Shown: in pieces, positions 23,641 through 32,216 of the stretch
Position numbering within the stretch: the first letter of the stretch is position 1
Layout of the letters: each line of letters starts with the position of its first letter
Source: CALMEC01 sp964434425
GTDB lineage: Bacteria > Actinomycetota > Thermoleophilia > Miltoncostaeales > Miltoncostaeaceae
Direction of reading: 5' to 3'
Length of the DNA: 64,000 nt
NCBI GenBank assembly: GCA_964434425.1
Contig: CAYSVH010000008.1
Location: 47,227 to 111,226, forward strand
Program-made: the position numbers and the translations under genes
The notes under the pieces: model-generated
What the model was told of the DNA's origin: nothing
Database searches by the model: none
Seen by the model: only the letters and a program-made list of their open reading frames with translations

Positions 23641-23800
23641 AGGCCATGGCCAGTGCCCGCGCCGCGTCTGGCGGCGTCTGAGCACCCCTGACGGTGTCGC
23701 GACGCTTGCACGGGCAAACCAGCCCGCACTTCGCGCCACTCCGTTTCCGGAGCACTCAGCCACTCGCCAGTCACTCACGCCGGTACTGGCCATGACCTCT
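23639..23800. repeat. 162-bp long imperfect palindrome
   Basis: AGAGGCCATGGCCAGTGC at 23639-23656 and the inverted segment at 23783-23800 match at 16 of 18 positions. Similarity continues inward to GGGC and GCCC around the centre near 23719. It starts within the TAG stop of the microprotein and ends 14 bases before the priA ATG. Length and architecture mirror family A, but the sequence is unrelated. Confidence 0.75.
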
Positions 23801-23814
23801 GCCCTCTGCCTGAG

Positions 23815-26013
23815 ATGACGCGACCGGGGCCCGCCGCCCAGGTCGTTCTGCTGCTCGATACGCGGGCCCTCGACCGCCCGCTGGACTACGCCGTCCCCGA
23901 TCATCTCGCCGAGCTGGTCGGGGCGGGGTCGCTCGTGGTCTGTCCGCTGCGCGGGCGGCACGTGCTCGGGGTGGTCGTCGCGATGGACGAGCCCGAGTAC
24001 CGGGGGAAGCTCGCCCCGATCACGGCGGTCGTCACGGATGCACCGCCCATCACCCCGAACCTGCTCATCCTGGGGACCTGGATGGCGGGGTACTACGCCG
24101 CGCCGCTCGCTCAGTGCCTGCGGCTCCTGCTCCCCCCGCGGGCCGAGGACGCCTTGCGGCGCTCCGCCGACGGGCGCTGGCGCCTGGCGCCCATCCCGGC
24201 GGGACGACGACAGCTCATCGCGCGCCACGCGACGGACGAGGTCGTCGGTCGGAGGGCCGACGTCGTCGGCGCGCTGCGTGAGGCCGGTGGCGCCCTGCCC
24301 GCCGCCGACCTCTGTCGTCGCGCCCGCACCACCATGCCGACATTGCGCTCCATGGCCGAACGCGGGGAGGTGCTGCTGGAGGAGGGCGTGTGGAACCCGG
24401 ACGACGACCCGCCTCCGGCCACGGTTGAGGCCCCTGTCCTCACGCCCGAGCAGGAGGCGGCCGTGAGCGATCTGCTGGCCGCGGTCGCGGCCGACGAGCG
24501 CGCCCGCCTGCTGCACGGTGTCACCGGGTCGGGCAAGACCGAGGTCTACATCCGCCTGATCCAGCGGATGCGCGAGCTCGGGCGGGGCAGCATCGTCCTC
24601 GTCCCCGAGATCGCCCTGACGCCGCAGACAGCCGATCGGCTGCGTTCGCGTCTGGGGGCGGGGGTGGAGATCTGGCATTCGGCGCTCACACCGGTCGAGC
24701 GCTCCCGGGCCGACGCCCGGATCCGTGACGGTCGCGCCGATGTCGTGCTGGGCGCACGCAGCGCCGTGATGGCCCCGATGGCCGACGTGGGTCTCATCAT
24801 CCTCGACGAGGAGCACGATGGCTCGTACAAGCAGGACGCGAGCCCGCGGTACGACGCGCGCCAGGTCGCGTATCGGCGGGCGCTCCTCGATCGCGCCCTG
24901 GTGGTCTACGGCAGCGCCACGCCGCGGGCCGAGTCGTGGAACACGCTGCCCCGCGTCACGCTCACCTCGCGGGCCGACGGCGCCCGGCTGCCGCAGATCG
25001 AGATCGTTGACATGCGGCTCGAGGCTCCGGGTCCGGTGTCGCGTCCGCTCGCACGCGGGATCCAGGACGCCCTCGGCCGTGGTGAGAAGGCCATCCTCCT
25101 GCTGAACCGGCGTGGCCTGGCACGCCAGATCCTCTGCCGGGGCTGCGGCTGGATCGGGCGGTGCCCGAACTGCGACGTGCCGATGGTGGTGCACGATCGG
25201 CCGCCCCGGGTCATCTGCCACCACTGCGGCCTCGCGCGCGGCATCCCGGACCTCTGCCCGACATGCCGGTCCACGGACATCATCCGCCAGGGGTCGGGAA
25301 CGCAGGGGCTGGAGGAGGCACTCGACGTCGTCGTGCCGGGTGCCGAGATCATCCGCCTCGACGCGGACATCACCGCCCGGCGAGGCGAGCTCGAATCCCG
25401 CCTCGAGCGGTTCGCCCGTCCCGGGCCCGCGGTGCTGGCGGGCACCCAGATGGTGGCGAAGGGGCACGACCTCCCGGATGTCACGGTCGCCGGGGTACTG
25501 GACGCCGACGGGCCCCTGCAGCGCCCGGACTTCCGCGCGGAGGAGCGCGCATTCCAGCTGATCGTGCAGCTGGCCGGCCGCGCCGGCCGCCGCGGTGAGC
25601 CGGCGCGCGTCTTCGTCCAGGCATGGGAGCCACGGGGGCGGGCGATCCAGCTGGGGGCGGCGCATGACGTCGTGACGTTCATGGACGGCGAGGTCTCGCG
25701 TCGTGCCGAGCACGAATACCCGCCGTTCGGGCACCTGGTGCGGGTCGTCGTCGAGGGGCTGGACGAGCCACGCGTCGTCGAGACGTCCGTGCGCCTCGCG
25801 GACTTCCTCACCGACCTGCTTCCGGACGCGCGCGTGATGGGGCCGGCCATGCTCCATCGCGTGCGTCGGCGCACGCGTCGCGCCGTGTTGGTCCGGGCGG
25901 AGCGCGCCCAGGACGTGGCGCAGCCGATCCGCCGTGCGGCCGACGACATGACCCGGGAGACGGGGACGGCCGACATCCGGATCACGGTGGACGTCGATCC
26001 TCAGGAGACCTGA
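23815..26013 (+). CDS. priA: Primosomal helicase PriA
   Basis: Restarts collapsed replication forks: 3'-5' helicase that loads the replisome. It has 732 residues. The N-terminal 3'BD domain begins VVLLLDTRALDRPLDYAVP. Walker A is GVTGSGKTEVYI near residue 240 and the Walker B box is DEEHDGSYKQ. The zinc-binding block, with paired Cys from CRGCGWIGRCPNCD to CPTC, is intact around residues 442-483. This is notable because many actinobacterial PriA proteins are degenerate; here helicase and zinc motifs all look complete. The ATG sits 14 bases after a long palindrome and has no clear ribosome site. Confidence 0.95.
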   Translation: MTRPGPAAQVVLLLDTRALDRPLDYAVPDHLAELVGAGSLVVCPLRGRHVLGVVVAMDEPEYRGKLAPITAVVTDAPPITPNLLILGTWMAGYYAAPLAQCLRLLLPPRAEDALRRSADGRWRLAPIPAGRRQLIARHATDEVVGRRADVVGALREAGGALPAADLCRRARTTMPTLRSMAERGEVLLEEGVWNPDDDPPPATVEAPVLTPEQEAAVSDLLAAVAADERARLLHGVTGSGKTEVYIRLIQRMRELGRGSIVLVPEIALTPQTADRLRSRLGAGVEIWHSALTPVERSRADARIRDGRADVVLGARSAVMAPMADVGLIILDEEHDGSYKQDASPRYDARQVAYRRALLDRALVVYGSATPRAESWNTLPRVTLTSRADGARLPQIEIVDMRLEAPGPVSRPLARGIQDALGRGEKAILLLNRRGLARQILCRGCGWIGRCPNCDVPMVVHDRPPRVICHHCGLARGIPDLCPTCRSTDIIRQGSGTQGLEEALDVVVPGAEIIRLDADITARRGELESRLERFARPGPAVLAGTQMVAKGHDLPDVTVAGVLDADGPLQRPDFRAEERAFQLIVQLAGRAGRRGEPARVFVQAWEPRGRAIQLGAAHDVVTFMDGEVSRRAEHEYPPFGHLVRVVVEGLDEPRVVETSVRLADFLTDLLPDARVMGPAMLHRVRRRTRRAVLVRAERAQDVAQPIRRAADDMTRETGTADIRITVDVDPQET

Positions 26014-26139
26014 TCGCGCCGACCCGGGTCCGGGGCCACAGGACCACAGGACGAGACAGAGAACGCCGTTGGCCGACGCCGATGAGGCGACGTCAGTAGG
26101 ATGGCAAGTCGATTCCACGACCCGTTTCGGAGACGCCAG

Positions 26140-27009
26140 ATGCCGGTACCACGCCTGTTCGAGAGCCCTGCGGATCAACGCGAGCGGTGGTCGCACGTCC
26201 TCGCGTGCTTGATCGCACTCAGCGGTCCGGACACCCGTCCCGCCCTCGTGAGCGAGCTCGTTGGGGAGGACCTGCCCGGTGTCGACGAGGCCCAGACCCG
26301 CGAGGCCGTCGGCGTGGGCGACACCGTCGTCGACATCGTCATCCGTGACCGCGGCAAGCGGTGGATCGTGGCGATCCAGACGACGCTGGGGTTCGACGTC
26401 GACTCCCGGTCCCGCCTCGAGGGGGCGGTCACCGGTCTCGCCGGTCAGGCGGAGCGCGTGATCGGTCTGCTCGTGGCGCCGGACCGCAAGCCCAACGCCT
26501 CGGTCGCGGGTGCCGCCTCCGGCGGCGCCGACGTCCGGCACAAGAGCTGGCTGCGCGTCCGTGACTGGGTGCAGGAGCGTCCCGAGCGCGGCGGCTCGAC
26601 CGGCGTCGATCAGGCCCTGCTGCGCGAGGGCGAGTACTTCTTCACGCCGCGCGTCGCCGAGCTCTACCGGCTCGAGGAACTCATGGCCACCGTGCCGGCC
26701 GAGCTCCGCGAGACGCTGTCGGCCGTGTACTTCGACCTGAACGACCTGTCGATCGCGCCGCTCATGACGAACCCGGCCACGGGCGTCGAGGAGACCACCA
26801 TCGTCTTCCCGCGCACCGGAGATCGGGGCGTCGAGGTCACAGTGAACAACGGTGCGATCGCGGTCGGCGTGGCCGCCTCCGGTCTCGGCGGCGGCTTCGC
26901 GCAGGACGGAGACTGGTCGTGGCTCGCCGTGGCGGACGCCGCCGTATGGACCGACAACCGGTCCGAGGCGCTCGCCGCCGCACGATCCGCCCTTCCGCGT
27001 CCGAGGTAG
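26140..27009 (+). CDS. Hypothetical protein with possible degenerate PD-(D/E)XK fold
   Basis: A 289-residue protein I do not recognise. Residues about 57-85 read VGDTVVDIVIRDRGKRWIVAIQTTLGF, with the D...hhh-Q-T-T spacing of a restriction-endonuclease-like core. The usual E-x-K appears as Q-T-T, so if the fold is right, catalysis is doubtful. The C-terminal half begins LSAVYFDLNDLSIAPLM and has regular beta-strand character. A TAGGAT hexamer at 26096-26101 as -10 supports ATG 26140 (GGAG seven bases upstream) over the in-frame ATG at 26101. It lies two bases before def. Confidence 0.5.
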   Translation: MPVPRLFESPADQRERWSHVLACLIALSGPDTRPALVSELVGEDLPGVDEAQTREAVGVGDTVVDIVIRDRGKRWIVAIQTTLGFDVDSRSRLEGAVTGLAGQAERVIGLLVAPDRKPNASVAGAASGGADVRHKSWLRVRDWVQERPERGGSTGVDQALLREGEYFFTPRVAELYRLEELMATVPAELRETLSAVYFDLNDLSIAPLMTNPATGVEETTIVFPRTGDRGVEVTVNNGAIAVGVAASGLGGGFAQDGDWSWLAVADAAVWTDNRSEALAAARSALPRPR

Positions 27010-27011
27010 CC

Positions 27012-27554
27012 ATGAGTCGTGAGTTCGACGACCCGGAGCTCGAGGCGCGGCGCCTGGCGGCGTTGCGCCACGTCCGGCAGCTCGGCGACCCTGTGCTGCG
27101 CACGCCTTCGTCACCCATCGAGGTGTTCGACGACGCCCTCCGGCGTGAGGCGGAGCAGATGATCGATCTCATGCACGAGGCGCGGGGCGTGGGCCTCGCG
27201 GCTCCTCAGATCGGCCGCCTGCGGCGCCTGATCGTCATCGACCCGCGTGACGGGGAGGAACCCCGGGCGCTCGTCAATCCGACGATCACCGAGCGATCGG
27301 ATGAGGAGGAGATCGGGCAGGAGGGTTGCCTGTCGATCGGCGAGGTGCTGATGGACGTACCCCGTGCCGTCCGGATCCACGTCACCGCTCAGGACGTGGA
27401 GGGAAACCGGCTCGAGATCGACGCCGAGGACTACGAGGCGCGCGTGCTGCAGCACGAGATCGACCACCTCGACGGCATCCTCATCCTCGATCGCACCCCG
27501 AAGGATCAGCGTAAGGAGGCGCTCCGCCAGCTCCGCGAGAGCGCCCGGGTCTAG
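27012..27554 (+). CDS. def: Peptide deformylase
   Basis: Removes the N-formyl group from new proteins. It has 180 residues. All three metal-site motifs are present: GVGLAAPQIG (about residue 58), EGCLS (Cys ligand, about 108) and QHEIDHLDG (HEXXH, about 148). The start is chosen at the ATG giving SREFDDPEL; the longer frame runs into the preceding gene. fmt follows two bases after the stop, the standard def-fmt order. An N-terminal extension of about 18 residues precedes the deformylase fold. Confidence 0.96.
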   Translation: MSREFDDPELEARRLAALRHVRQLGDPVLRTPSSPIEVFDDALRREAEQMIDLMHEARGVGLAAPQIGRLRRLIVIDPRDGEEPRALVNPTITERSDEEEIGQEGCLSIGEVLMDVPRAVRIHVTAQDVEGNRLEIDAEDYEARVLQHEIDHLDGILILDRTPKDQRKEALRQLRESARV

Positions 27555-27556
27555 CT

Positions 27557-28468
27557 GTGCGCGTCGCCTTCGCCGGAAGCCCGCCGGCCGCCGTCACGGT
27601 GCTGGAGCGGCTCATCGACGGCGGCCACTCCATCGCCTGTGTCATCACCCAGCCCGACCGCCCGCGCGGTCGCGGCGGCAAGACCATCCCGACGGCGGTG
27701 GGCACGGCGGCCCTGGACCGGGGTCTCGACCTCTGGAGGCCCGCAACCATCAACGACCCGGCGGTGCTGGACGATCTGCGTGCACTCGACGTGGGGGCCC
27801 TCTGCGTGGTGGGTTTCGGCCAGTTGCTGAAGCACGACGTGCTCGCCGGCTGGACCTGCATCAACGTGCATTTCTCGGTCCTTCCGGCCTATCGCGGTGC
27901 CGCTCCGGTCGAGCGGGCGATCATGGACGGGCTCACCACGACCGGCGTCACGATCATGCAGATGGACGCCGGACTCGACACCGGCCCCACCATCGCCACC
28001 GAGGAGGTCAGGGTCGCGCCGCAGGACGACGCCGGAGCCATCCTGAACCGGCTGGCCGAGGTCGGCGGTGACCTGCTGAGCGGCGTCCTCTCCGGGATGG
28101 AGACCGCACCGCTCGTGGTCACGCCGCAGCCGGACGGCGGCGAGTCGTATGCGGCGAAGATCGACGACGAGGACCGCTGGCTCGATCGGTCGGCCTCGCC
28201 GGCCCATGAGGTGAACCGCATCCGTGCGCTCTCGCCGCACATCGGCGTGCGCCTCGAGATCTGTGGTCAGCCGTTCAAGCTGTGGCGCGCCGCCGTCAGC
28301 GACACCGTGCCGCCGGACGCCGGCACGGCGGTCGCCTCGGATGCGGGTCTTCTCGTGGCCGTGGGTGACGGGGCCATCGCGATCGACGAGCTTCAGCCGC
28401 CCGGCAAGGGGCGCATGGCCGCCGCGGACTTCCTGCGCGGATGGCGCGGCGACCTGACCCTCACATAG
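27557..28468 (+). CDS. fmt: Methionyl-tRNA formyltransferase
   Basis: Formylates initiator Met-tRNA using 10-formyl-THF. It has 303 residues. It begins VAFAGSPPAAVTVLERL. The active-site segment is INVHFSVLPAYRGAAPV (Asn and His at about residues 101-103), and DTGPTIATEEV follows with the catalytic Asp. The C-terminal OB domain is present. GTG start two bases after the def stop; the 3' end overlaps rsmB by 28 bases. Confidence 0.95.
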   Translation: MRVAFAGSPPAAVTVLERLIDGGHSIACVITQPDRPRGRGGKTIPTAVGTAALDRGLDLWRPATINDPAVLDDLRALDVGALCVVGFGQLLKHDVLAGWTCINVHFSVLPAYRGAAPVERAIMDGLTTTGVTIMQMDAGLDTGPTIATEEVRVAPQDDAGAILNRLAEVGGDLLSGVLSGMETAPLVVTPQPDGGESYAAKIDDEDRWLDRSASPAHEVNRIRALSPHIGVRLEICGQPFKLWRAAVSDTVPPDAGTAVASDAGLLVAVGDGAIAIDELQPPGKGRMAAADFLRGWRGDLTLT

Positions 28469-29793
28469 CCGGCACCGGCACGGCCACCGTCGAGCGTCGC
28501 GTCGCCCTTCGGGTCCTCCAACGGGTTCGGGAGGGCGCGTACGCCGACCGTGCCTTCGCCGGTGAGGCGCGCCGCGCGAACCTGGAGGGACCCGCTCGTC
28601 GACAGGCCAACCGCCTGGCGTACGGCGCGGTGCAACGCCGCCGCTCCCTCGACCACGTCCTGGACGCGCACCTGACGAACCCGCGTCGGGTCGAGGCGGG
28701 TGTCCGTGACGTCCTCCGCCTCGGTGCCTACGAACTCTGCTACTCCGACGGCGTCGCGTCGGCGGTGGTGGTGGATCAGTCGGTACGCCTCGCCCGTTCT
28801 CTTTCCGGGGAGAAACGACGCCGTGACGCGCGCGCGGGCCTTGTGAACGCGGTCCTGCGAAAGGTCGCCGCAGACGGTCGTCGTCGCCTCGAGCGGATCG
28901 GCGACGAGACCCCCGAACACGCAGCGCTCCGTCACAGCGTCCCCGACTGGATCGCACGAGCGCTCTTCGCGTCCCTCGGCCCCGACGACGCCCGCATGGT
29001 CCTCGCCGCCGCGAACGAGCCGCCCGAGCGGGCGATCCGCTGGAACCCCCTGCGCGGAACGCGAGAGGATTTCGAGGCTCTGCTCCCCGAGGGCCGATGG
29101 CACCGGGATCCTCGGCTCGACGAGTCCTATGTCATCGATGGACCCTTCGCCTTGGAGGACTCACCGATCTGGCAGGAGGGGAGGGGCATGGCGCAGAGCC
29201 GGGCGTCGCTCCTGCCGGTCGTGGCGCTCGATCCCCAGCCGGGCGAGCACATCCTCGACCTCTGCGCGGCCCCCGGCGCGAAGACCACGGCCATCGCCGC
29301 CCGCATGGGCAACGAGGGCACCCTTATCGCGGTCGAACCGCACGCCGCACGCGCCCGCGCGCTGCGAAGGGTCGCCGAGCGGCTCGGTGCGATGGTCGAC
29401 GTCATCGAGGGTGACGGTCGCGACGTGCCCCTGGACGCCGGCTTCGACGCCGTGCTCGTCGATCCGCCATGCACGGGTCTGGGGGTGCTGTCGGGTCGCC
29501 CGGACGCGCGCTGGAGGCGTGAGGAGGCCGACGTGGCGGTCCTCGCCGGTCTGCAGGCGGAGCTCCTCGGGCGAGCGCTGACCCTGGTGCGCCCGGGTGG
29601 CCGCGTCGTCTACTCCACCTGCACGCTGCTGCCGGCCGAGAACGAGGATGTGGTGCGCCGAACCGGTCGACCGGTGGACGACATCACCGAACACGATCCC
29701 GCACTCGCGCATCCCCATCTGTCGGGCGCCCTGCGGACGTTGCCGGGAAGGGACGGGACGGACGGGTTCTTCGTGGCGCGTCTGGCGGGGTGA
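28441..29793 (+). CDS. rsmB: 16S rRNA (cytosine-967-C5)-methyltransferase
   Basis: Modifies C967 of 16S rRNA. It has 450 residues. The N-terminal NusB-like helical domain spans ARRQANRLAYGAVQRRRSLD to about residue 140. The SAM motif is DLCAAPGAKTTAIA, and the two catalytic Cys lie in DPPCTGLGVLSGRPD and STCTLLPAENEDV. The ATG within the fmt end is the only reasonable start. Part of def-fmt-rsmB; rpe follows after a 37-base gap with its own promoter. Confidence 0.93.
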   Translation: MARRPDPHIAGTGTATVERRVALRVLQRVREGAYADRAFAGEARRANLEGPARRQANRLAYGAVQRRRSLDHVLDAHLTNPRRVEAGVRDVLRLGAYELCYSDGVASAVVVDQSVRLARSLSGEKRRRDARAGLVNAVLRKVAADGRRRLERIGDETPEHAALRHSVPDWIARALFASLGPDDARMVLAAANEPPERAIRWNPLRGTREDFEALLPEGRWHRDPRLDESYVIDGPFALEDSPIWQEGRGMAQSRASLLPVVALDPQPGEHILDLCAAPGAKTTAIAARMGNEGTLIAVEPHAARARALRRVAERLGAMVDVIEGDGRDVPLDAGFDAVLVDPPCTGLGVLSGRPDARWRREEADVAVLAGLQAELLGRALTLVRPGGRVVYSTCTLLPAENEDVVRRTGRPVDDITEHDPALAHPHLSGALRTLPGRDGTDGFFVARLAG

Positions 29794-29817
29794 CGGCGTC
29801 CCGTGCCGGGCGGGCGA

Positions 29818-29823
29818 TAGGCT
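29818..29823 (+). promoter_or_regulatory. -10 hexamer TAGGCT of leaderless rpe promoter
   Basis: TAGGCT is followed by seven bases and the GTG of rpe. This would start the rpe-rib transcript at the start codon, leaving no room for an FMN riboswitch. Confidence 0.5.
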
Positions 29824-29830
29824 CACCGCT

Positions 29831-30496
29831 GTGAACGCCTTTCCCGTCCGGGCGGTGCTGCCGTCCCTCATGTCCGCGGACTTCCTGCACCTCGGCGACC
29901 AGGTCGACGGGCTGCTGGAGGCCGGTGCCCGCATCTTCCACATCGACGTCATGGACGCACGCTTCGTGCCCAACCTGACGCTCGGAACGGGCTTCGCCCA
30001 GCAGATCGCGCCGACCGTGCGCGACGCCGGAGGCTTCCTGGACGTGCACCTCATGGTGGAGCGCCCCGGTCACGTCATCGACTGGTTCGCCCCCCATGCC
30101 GGGGCCATCAGCGTGCATGCCGAGGCCGATCCGCACGTCCATCGCCTGCTGGGGCAGATCCGTGAGCACGGGTGCCTCGCTGGTCTCGCGATCAATCCGG
30201 CCACGCCGCTCTCCGTCGTGGAGACCGTGGCGGACATGCTCGACTACGTGAACGTGATGTGCATCAACCCCGGCTTCGCCGGGCAGCCGTTCCTCGACAC
30301 GACCCCGGCGAGGGTTGCTCGCCTGCAGCAGGTGCTTCCGCCGGAGGTCCGGATCCAGGTGGACGGCGGCATCGGTCCCGAGACGCTGCCCTCGGTGCGC
30401 GACGCGGGCGCGAACCTCTTCGTGTCGGCCTCCGCGATCTTCGGCGCGGACGACCCGATCGCCATGTACTCACAGCTCGCGCGGGAGGCGGATTGA
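29831..30496 (+). CDS. rpe: Ribulose-phosphate 3-epimerase
   Basis: Interconverts ribulose-5-phosphate and xylulose-5-phosphate. It has 221 residues in a TIM barrel. Motifs are LPSLMSADFLHL, FHIDVMDARFVPNLTLG (metal ligands His and Asp), DVHLMVERPG, INPGFAGQPF and QVDGGIGPET. It heads the riboflavin cluster, fitting its supply of ribulose-5-phosphate to RibBA. The end overlaps ribD (TTGA). Confidence 0.95.
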   Translation: MNAFPVRAVLPSLMSADFLHLGDQVDGLLEAGARIFHIDVMDARFVPNLTLGTGFAQQIAPTVRDAGGFLDVHLMVERPGHVIDWFAPHAGAISVHAEADPHVHRLLGQIREHGCLAGLAINPATPLSVVETVADMLDYVNVMCINPGFAGQPFLDTTPARVARLQQVLPPEVRIQVDGGIGPETLPSVRDAGANLFVSASAIFGADDPIAMYSQLAREAD

Positions 30497-31608
30497 GCGA
30501 GGACCAGGTCTCGGAGGTCGAGCTGGCGGCACTTGAGCGCGCCCACGCGCTCGCCCTGAACGGCCAGGGGCTCGTGAGCCCCAACCCTCTCGTGGGTGCC
30601 GTCATCGTCGACGGTGACGAGATCATCGGGGAGGGCTGGCACACGGGGCCCGGGACGCCGCACGCCGAGGTCATGGCGCTCGCGGAGGCCGGTGACGAGG
30701 CGCGTGGCGCCACCGTCGTCTGCACCCTGGAGCCGTGCTCCCACCACGGCCGCACACCGCCGTGCACCGACGCGCTCATCGCCGCCGGGGTGGCCCGCGT
30801 GGTGGTCGGATCGACGGATCCCCTCGAGAAGGATCGGGCGGGCGGCCTCTCGGTGCTGCGCGACGCCGGCATCGACGTGGCCCTGGCCGGCGAGGATGAG
30901 CAGGAGACGTGCCGTGCCCTCAATCACGCGTTCTTCACCCACTCCCTCACCGGGCGTCCGCACGTCACGCTGAAGCTCGCGACGAGCCTCGACGGCAAGG
31001 TGGCGACCGAGACGGGGGAGACCCGCTGGATCACCGGGGAGGCGTCCCGCCGCTTCGTCCACCACTCGCGCGCCGGTGCGGACGCCGTGGGCGTGGGGAT
31101 CGGCACCGCCATCGCCGATGACCCGTCGCTCACGGCCCGCGACGTCGCGGCGTCGTTCCGGCCGCCGCTTCGCATCGTGTTCGACCGGGAGGCGCGGCTC
31201 CCGGTCACCTCGCAGCTGGTCGCGTCGGCCAACGAGCTCCCGGTGCTCTGCGTGGTCGGTCCGGATGCCGACGTCGAACGGTGCCGGGCCCTCGTGGATC
31301 GCGCGGTGGGGATCATGGTCGCCGAGAGCATCGACGATGCCCTCACCCAGCTGGGCGAGGCCGAGATCCAGTCGCTCTACCTGGAGGGCGGACCCACCCT
31401 GGCGGCCGCGTTCCTCGCGGCCGACGCCGTGGATTGGGTCGACTGGTTCATCGCGCCCATCATGATCGGTGGCGACGGTGCACCGGGGGCCCTGGCCGGC
31501 CCCGGGCTGGGGCCGCTCGCGGAGGTCCCGCGCCTCATCGACCCCAACTCCTTCGATCTGGACGGCGACACGCTCATCGCCGGGCGCCTGCGGGAGCTTC
31601 CCGGCTGA
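30493..31608 (+). CDS. ribD: Bifunctional riboflavin biosynthesis deaminase/reductase
   Basis: Deaminates and then reduces the pyrimidine intermediate of riboflavin synthesis. It has 371 residues. The N-terminal deaminase has the zinc site PHAEVMAL and CTLEPCSHHGRTPPC. The C-terminal reductase begins PHVTLKLATSLDGKVA and includes LYLEGGPTLAAAFL. The TTG start overlaps the rpe stop; no ATG or GTG is better placed. One-base overlap with ribE. Confidence 0.94.
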   Translation: MSEDQVSEVELAALERAHALALNGQGLVSPNPLVGAVIVDGDEIIGEGWHTGPGTPHAEVMALAEAGDEARGATVVCTLEPCSHHGRTPPCTDALIAAGVARVVVGSTDPLEKDRAGGLSVLRDAGIDVALAGEDEQETCRALNHAFFTHSLTGRPHVTLKLATSLDGKVATETGETRWITGEASRRFVHHSRAGADAVGVGIGTAIADDPSLTARDVAASFRPPLRIVFDREARLPVTSQLVASANELPVLCVVGPDADVERCRALVDRAVGIMVAESIDDALTQLGEAEIQSLYLEGGPTLAAAFLAADAVDWVDWFIAPIMIGGDGAPGALAGPGLGPLAEVPRLIDPNSFDLDGDTLIAGRLRELPG

Positions 31609-32216
31609 TGTTCACGGGCCTCGTGGAGGAGATCGGCACCGTCCGCTCCGTCGAGGGCGATGCGGAGGGCGTTCGGATCGCCGTGAGCGCGTCGACCGTC
31701 GTCGACGGCGTGGCGCTTGGGGACTCCATCGCGGTGTCGGGGGCCTGCCTGACCGTCGTGGCGTTCGACGACGAGGGCTTCGCGGTCGACGTCGTCACCG
31801 AGAGCCTCAGGCGTACCACGCTCGGCGAACGTGCCGCGGGTGACCCCGTGAACCTCGAGCGCGCCGTCGCCGCCGGAGCCCGTCTGGGCGGCCACATCGT
31901 CCAGGGGCATGTCGACGGCGTCGGCACGGTGGTCTCTGTGGTGCCGGAGGGGGAGGGGGTGCGCATCGCCGTCGACGCGCCGCCGGAGGTGCACCGCTAC
32001 GTGGTCGAGAAAGGCAGCATCACCGTCGACGGCGTTAGTCTGACGGTTGCGGCTCGGACCCCGGGGGGATTCGAGATCGCGCTCATTCCCCACACGCTCG
32101 CGGTGACGACCCTCGACCGTCTCGGACCCCGTGATCGTGTGAACCTCGAAGCGGACATGATCGCGAAGTACGTCGAAGCGCTTGTGACGCCATATCGACC
32201 GGACACCACCTCATGA
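31608..32216 (+). CDS. ribE: Riboflavin synthase, alpha chain
   Basis: Dismutates lumazine to riboflavin. It has 202 residues, made of two similar lumazine-binding barrels. The start MFTGLVEEIGTV is diagnostic. Barrel 1 contains SGACLTVV and barrel 2 GGHIVQGHVDGVG and VDGVSLTVAA. The ATG shares one base with the ribD stop (TGATG), and the end overlaps ribBA by ATGA. Confidence 0.96.
   Translation: MFTGLVEEIGTVRSVEGDAEGVRIAVSASTVVDGVALGDSIAVSGACLTVVAFDDEGFAVDVVTESLRRTTLGERAAGDPVNLERAVAAGARLGGHIVQGHVDGVGTVVSVVPEGEGVRIAVDAPPEVHRYVVEKGSITVDGVSLTVAARTPGGFEIALIPHTLAVTTLDRLGPRDRVNLEADMIAKYVEALVTPYRPDTTS

Noticed and set aside
23545..27114. 1189-residue open frame on the minus strand
   Set aside because: Antisense to priA and neighbours; no domain signal and biased composition.
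29760..29831. FMN riboswitch ahead of the rib cluster
   Set aside because: The gap before rpe is 37 bases and the rib genes overlap, leaving no room for the aptamer.
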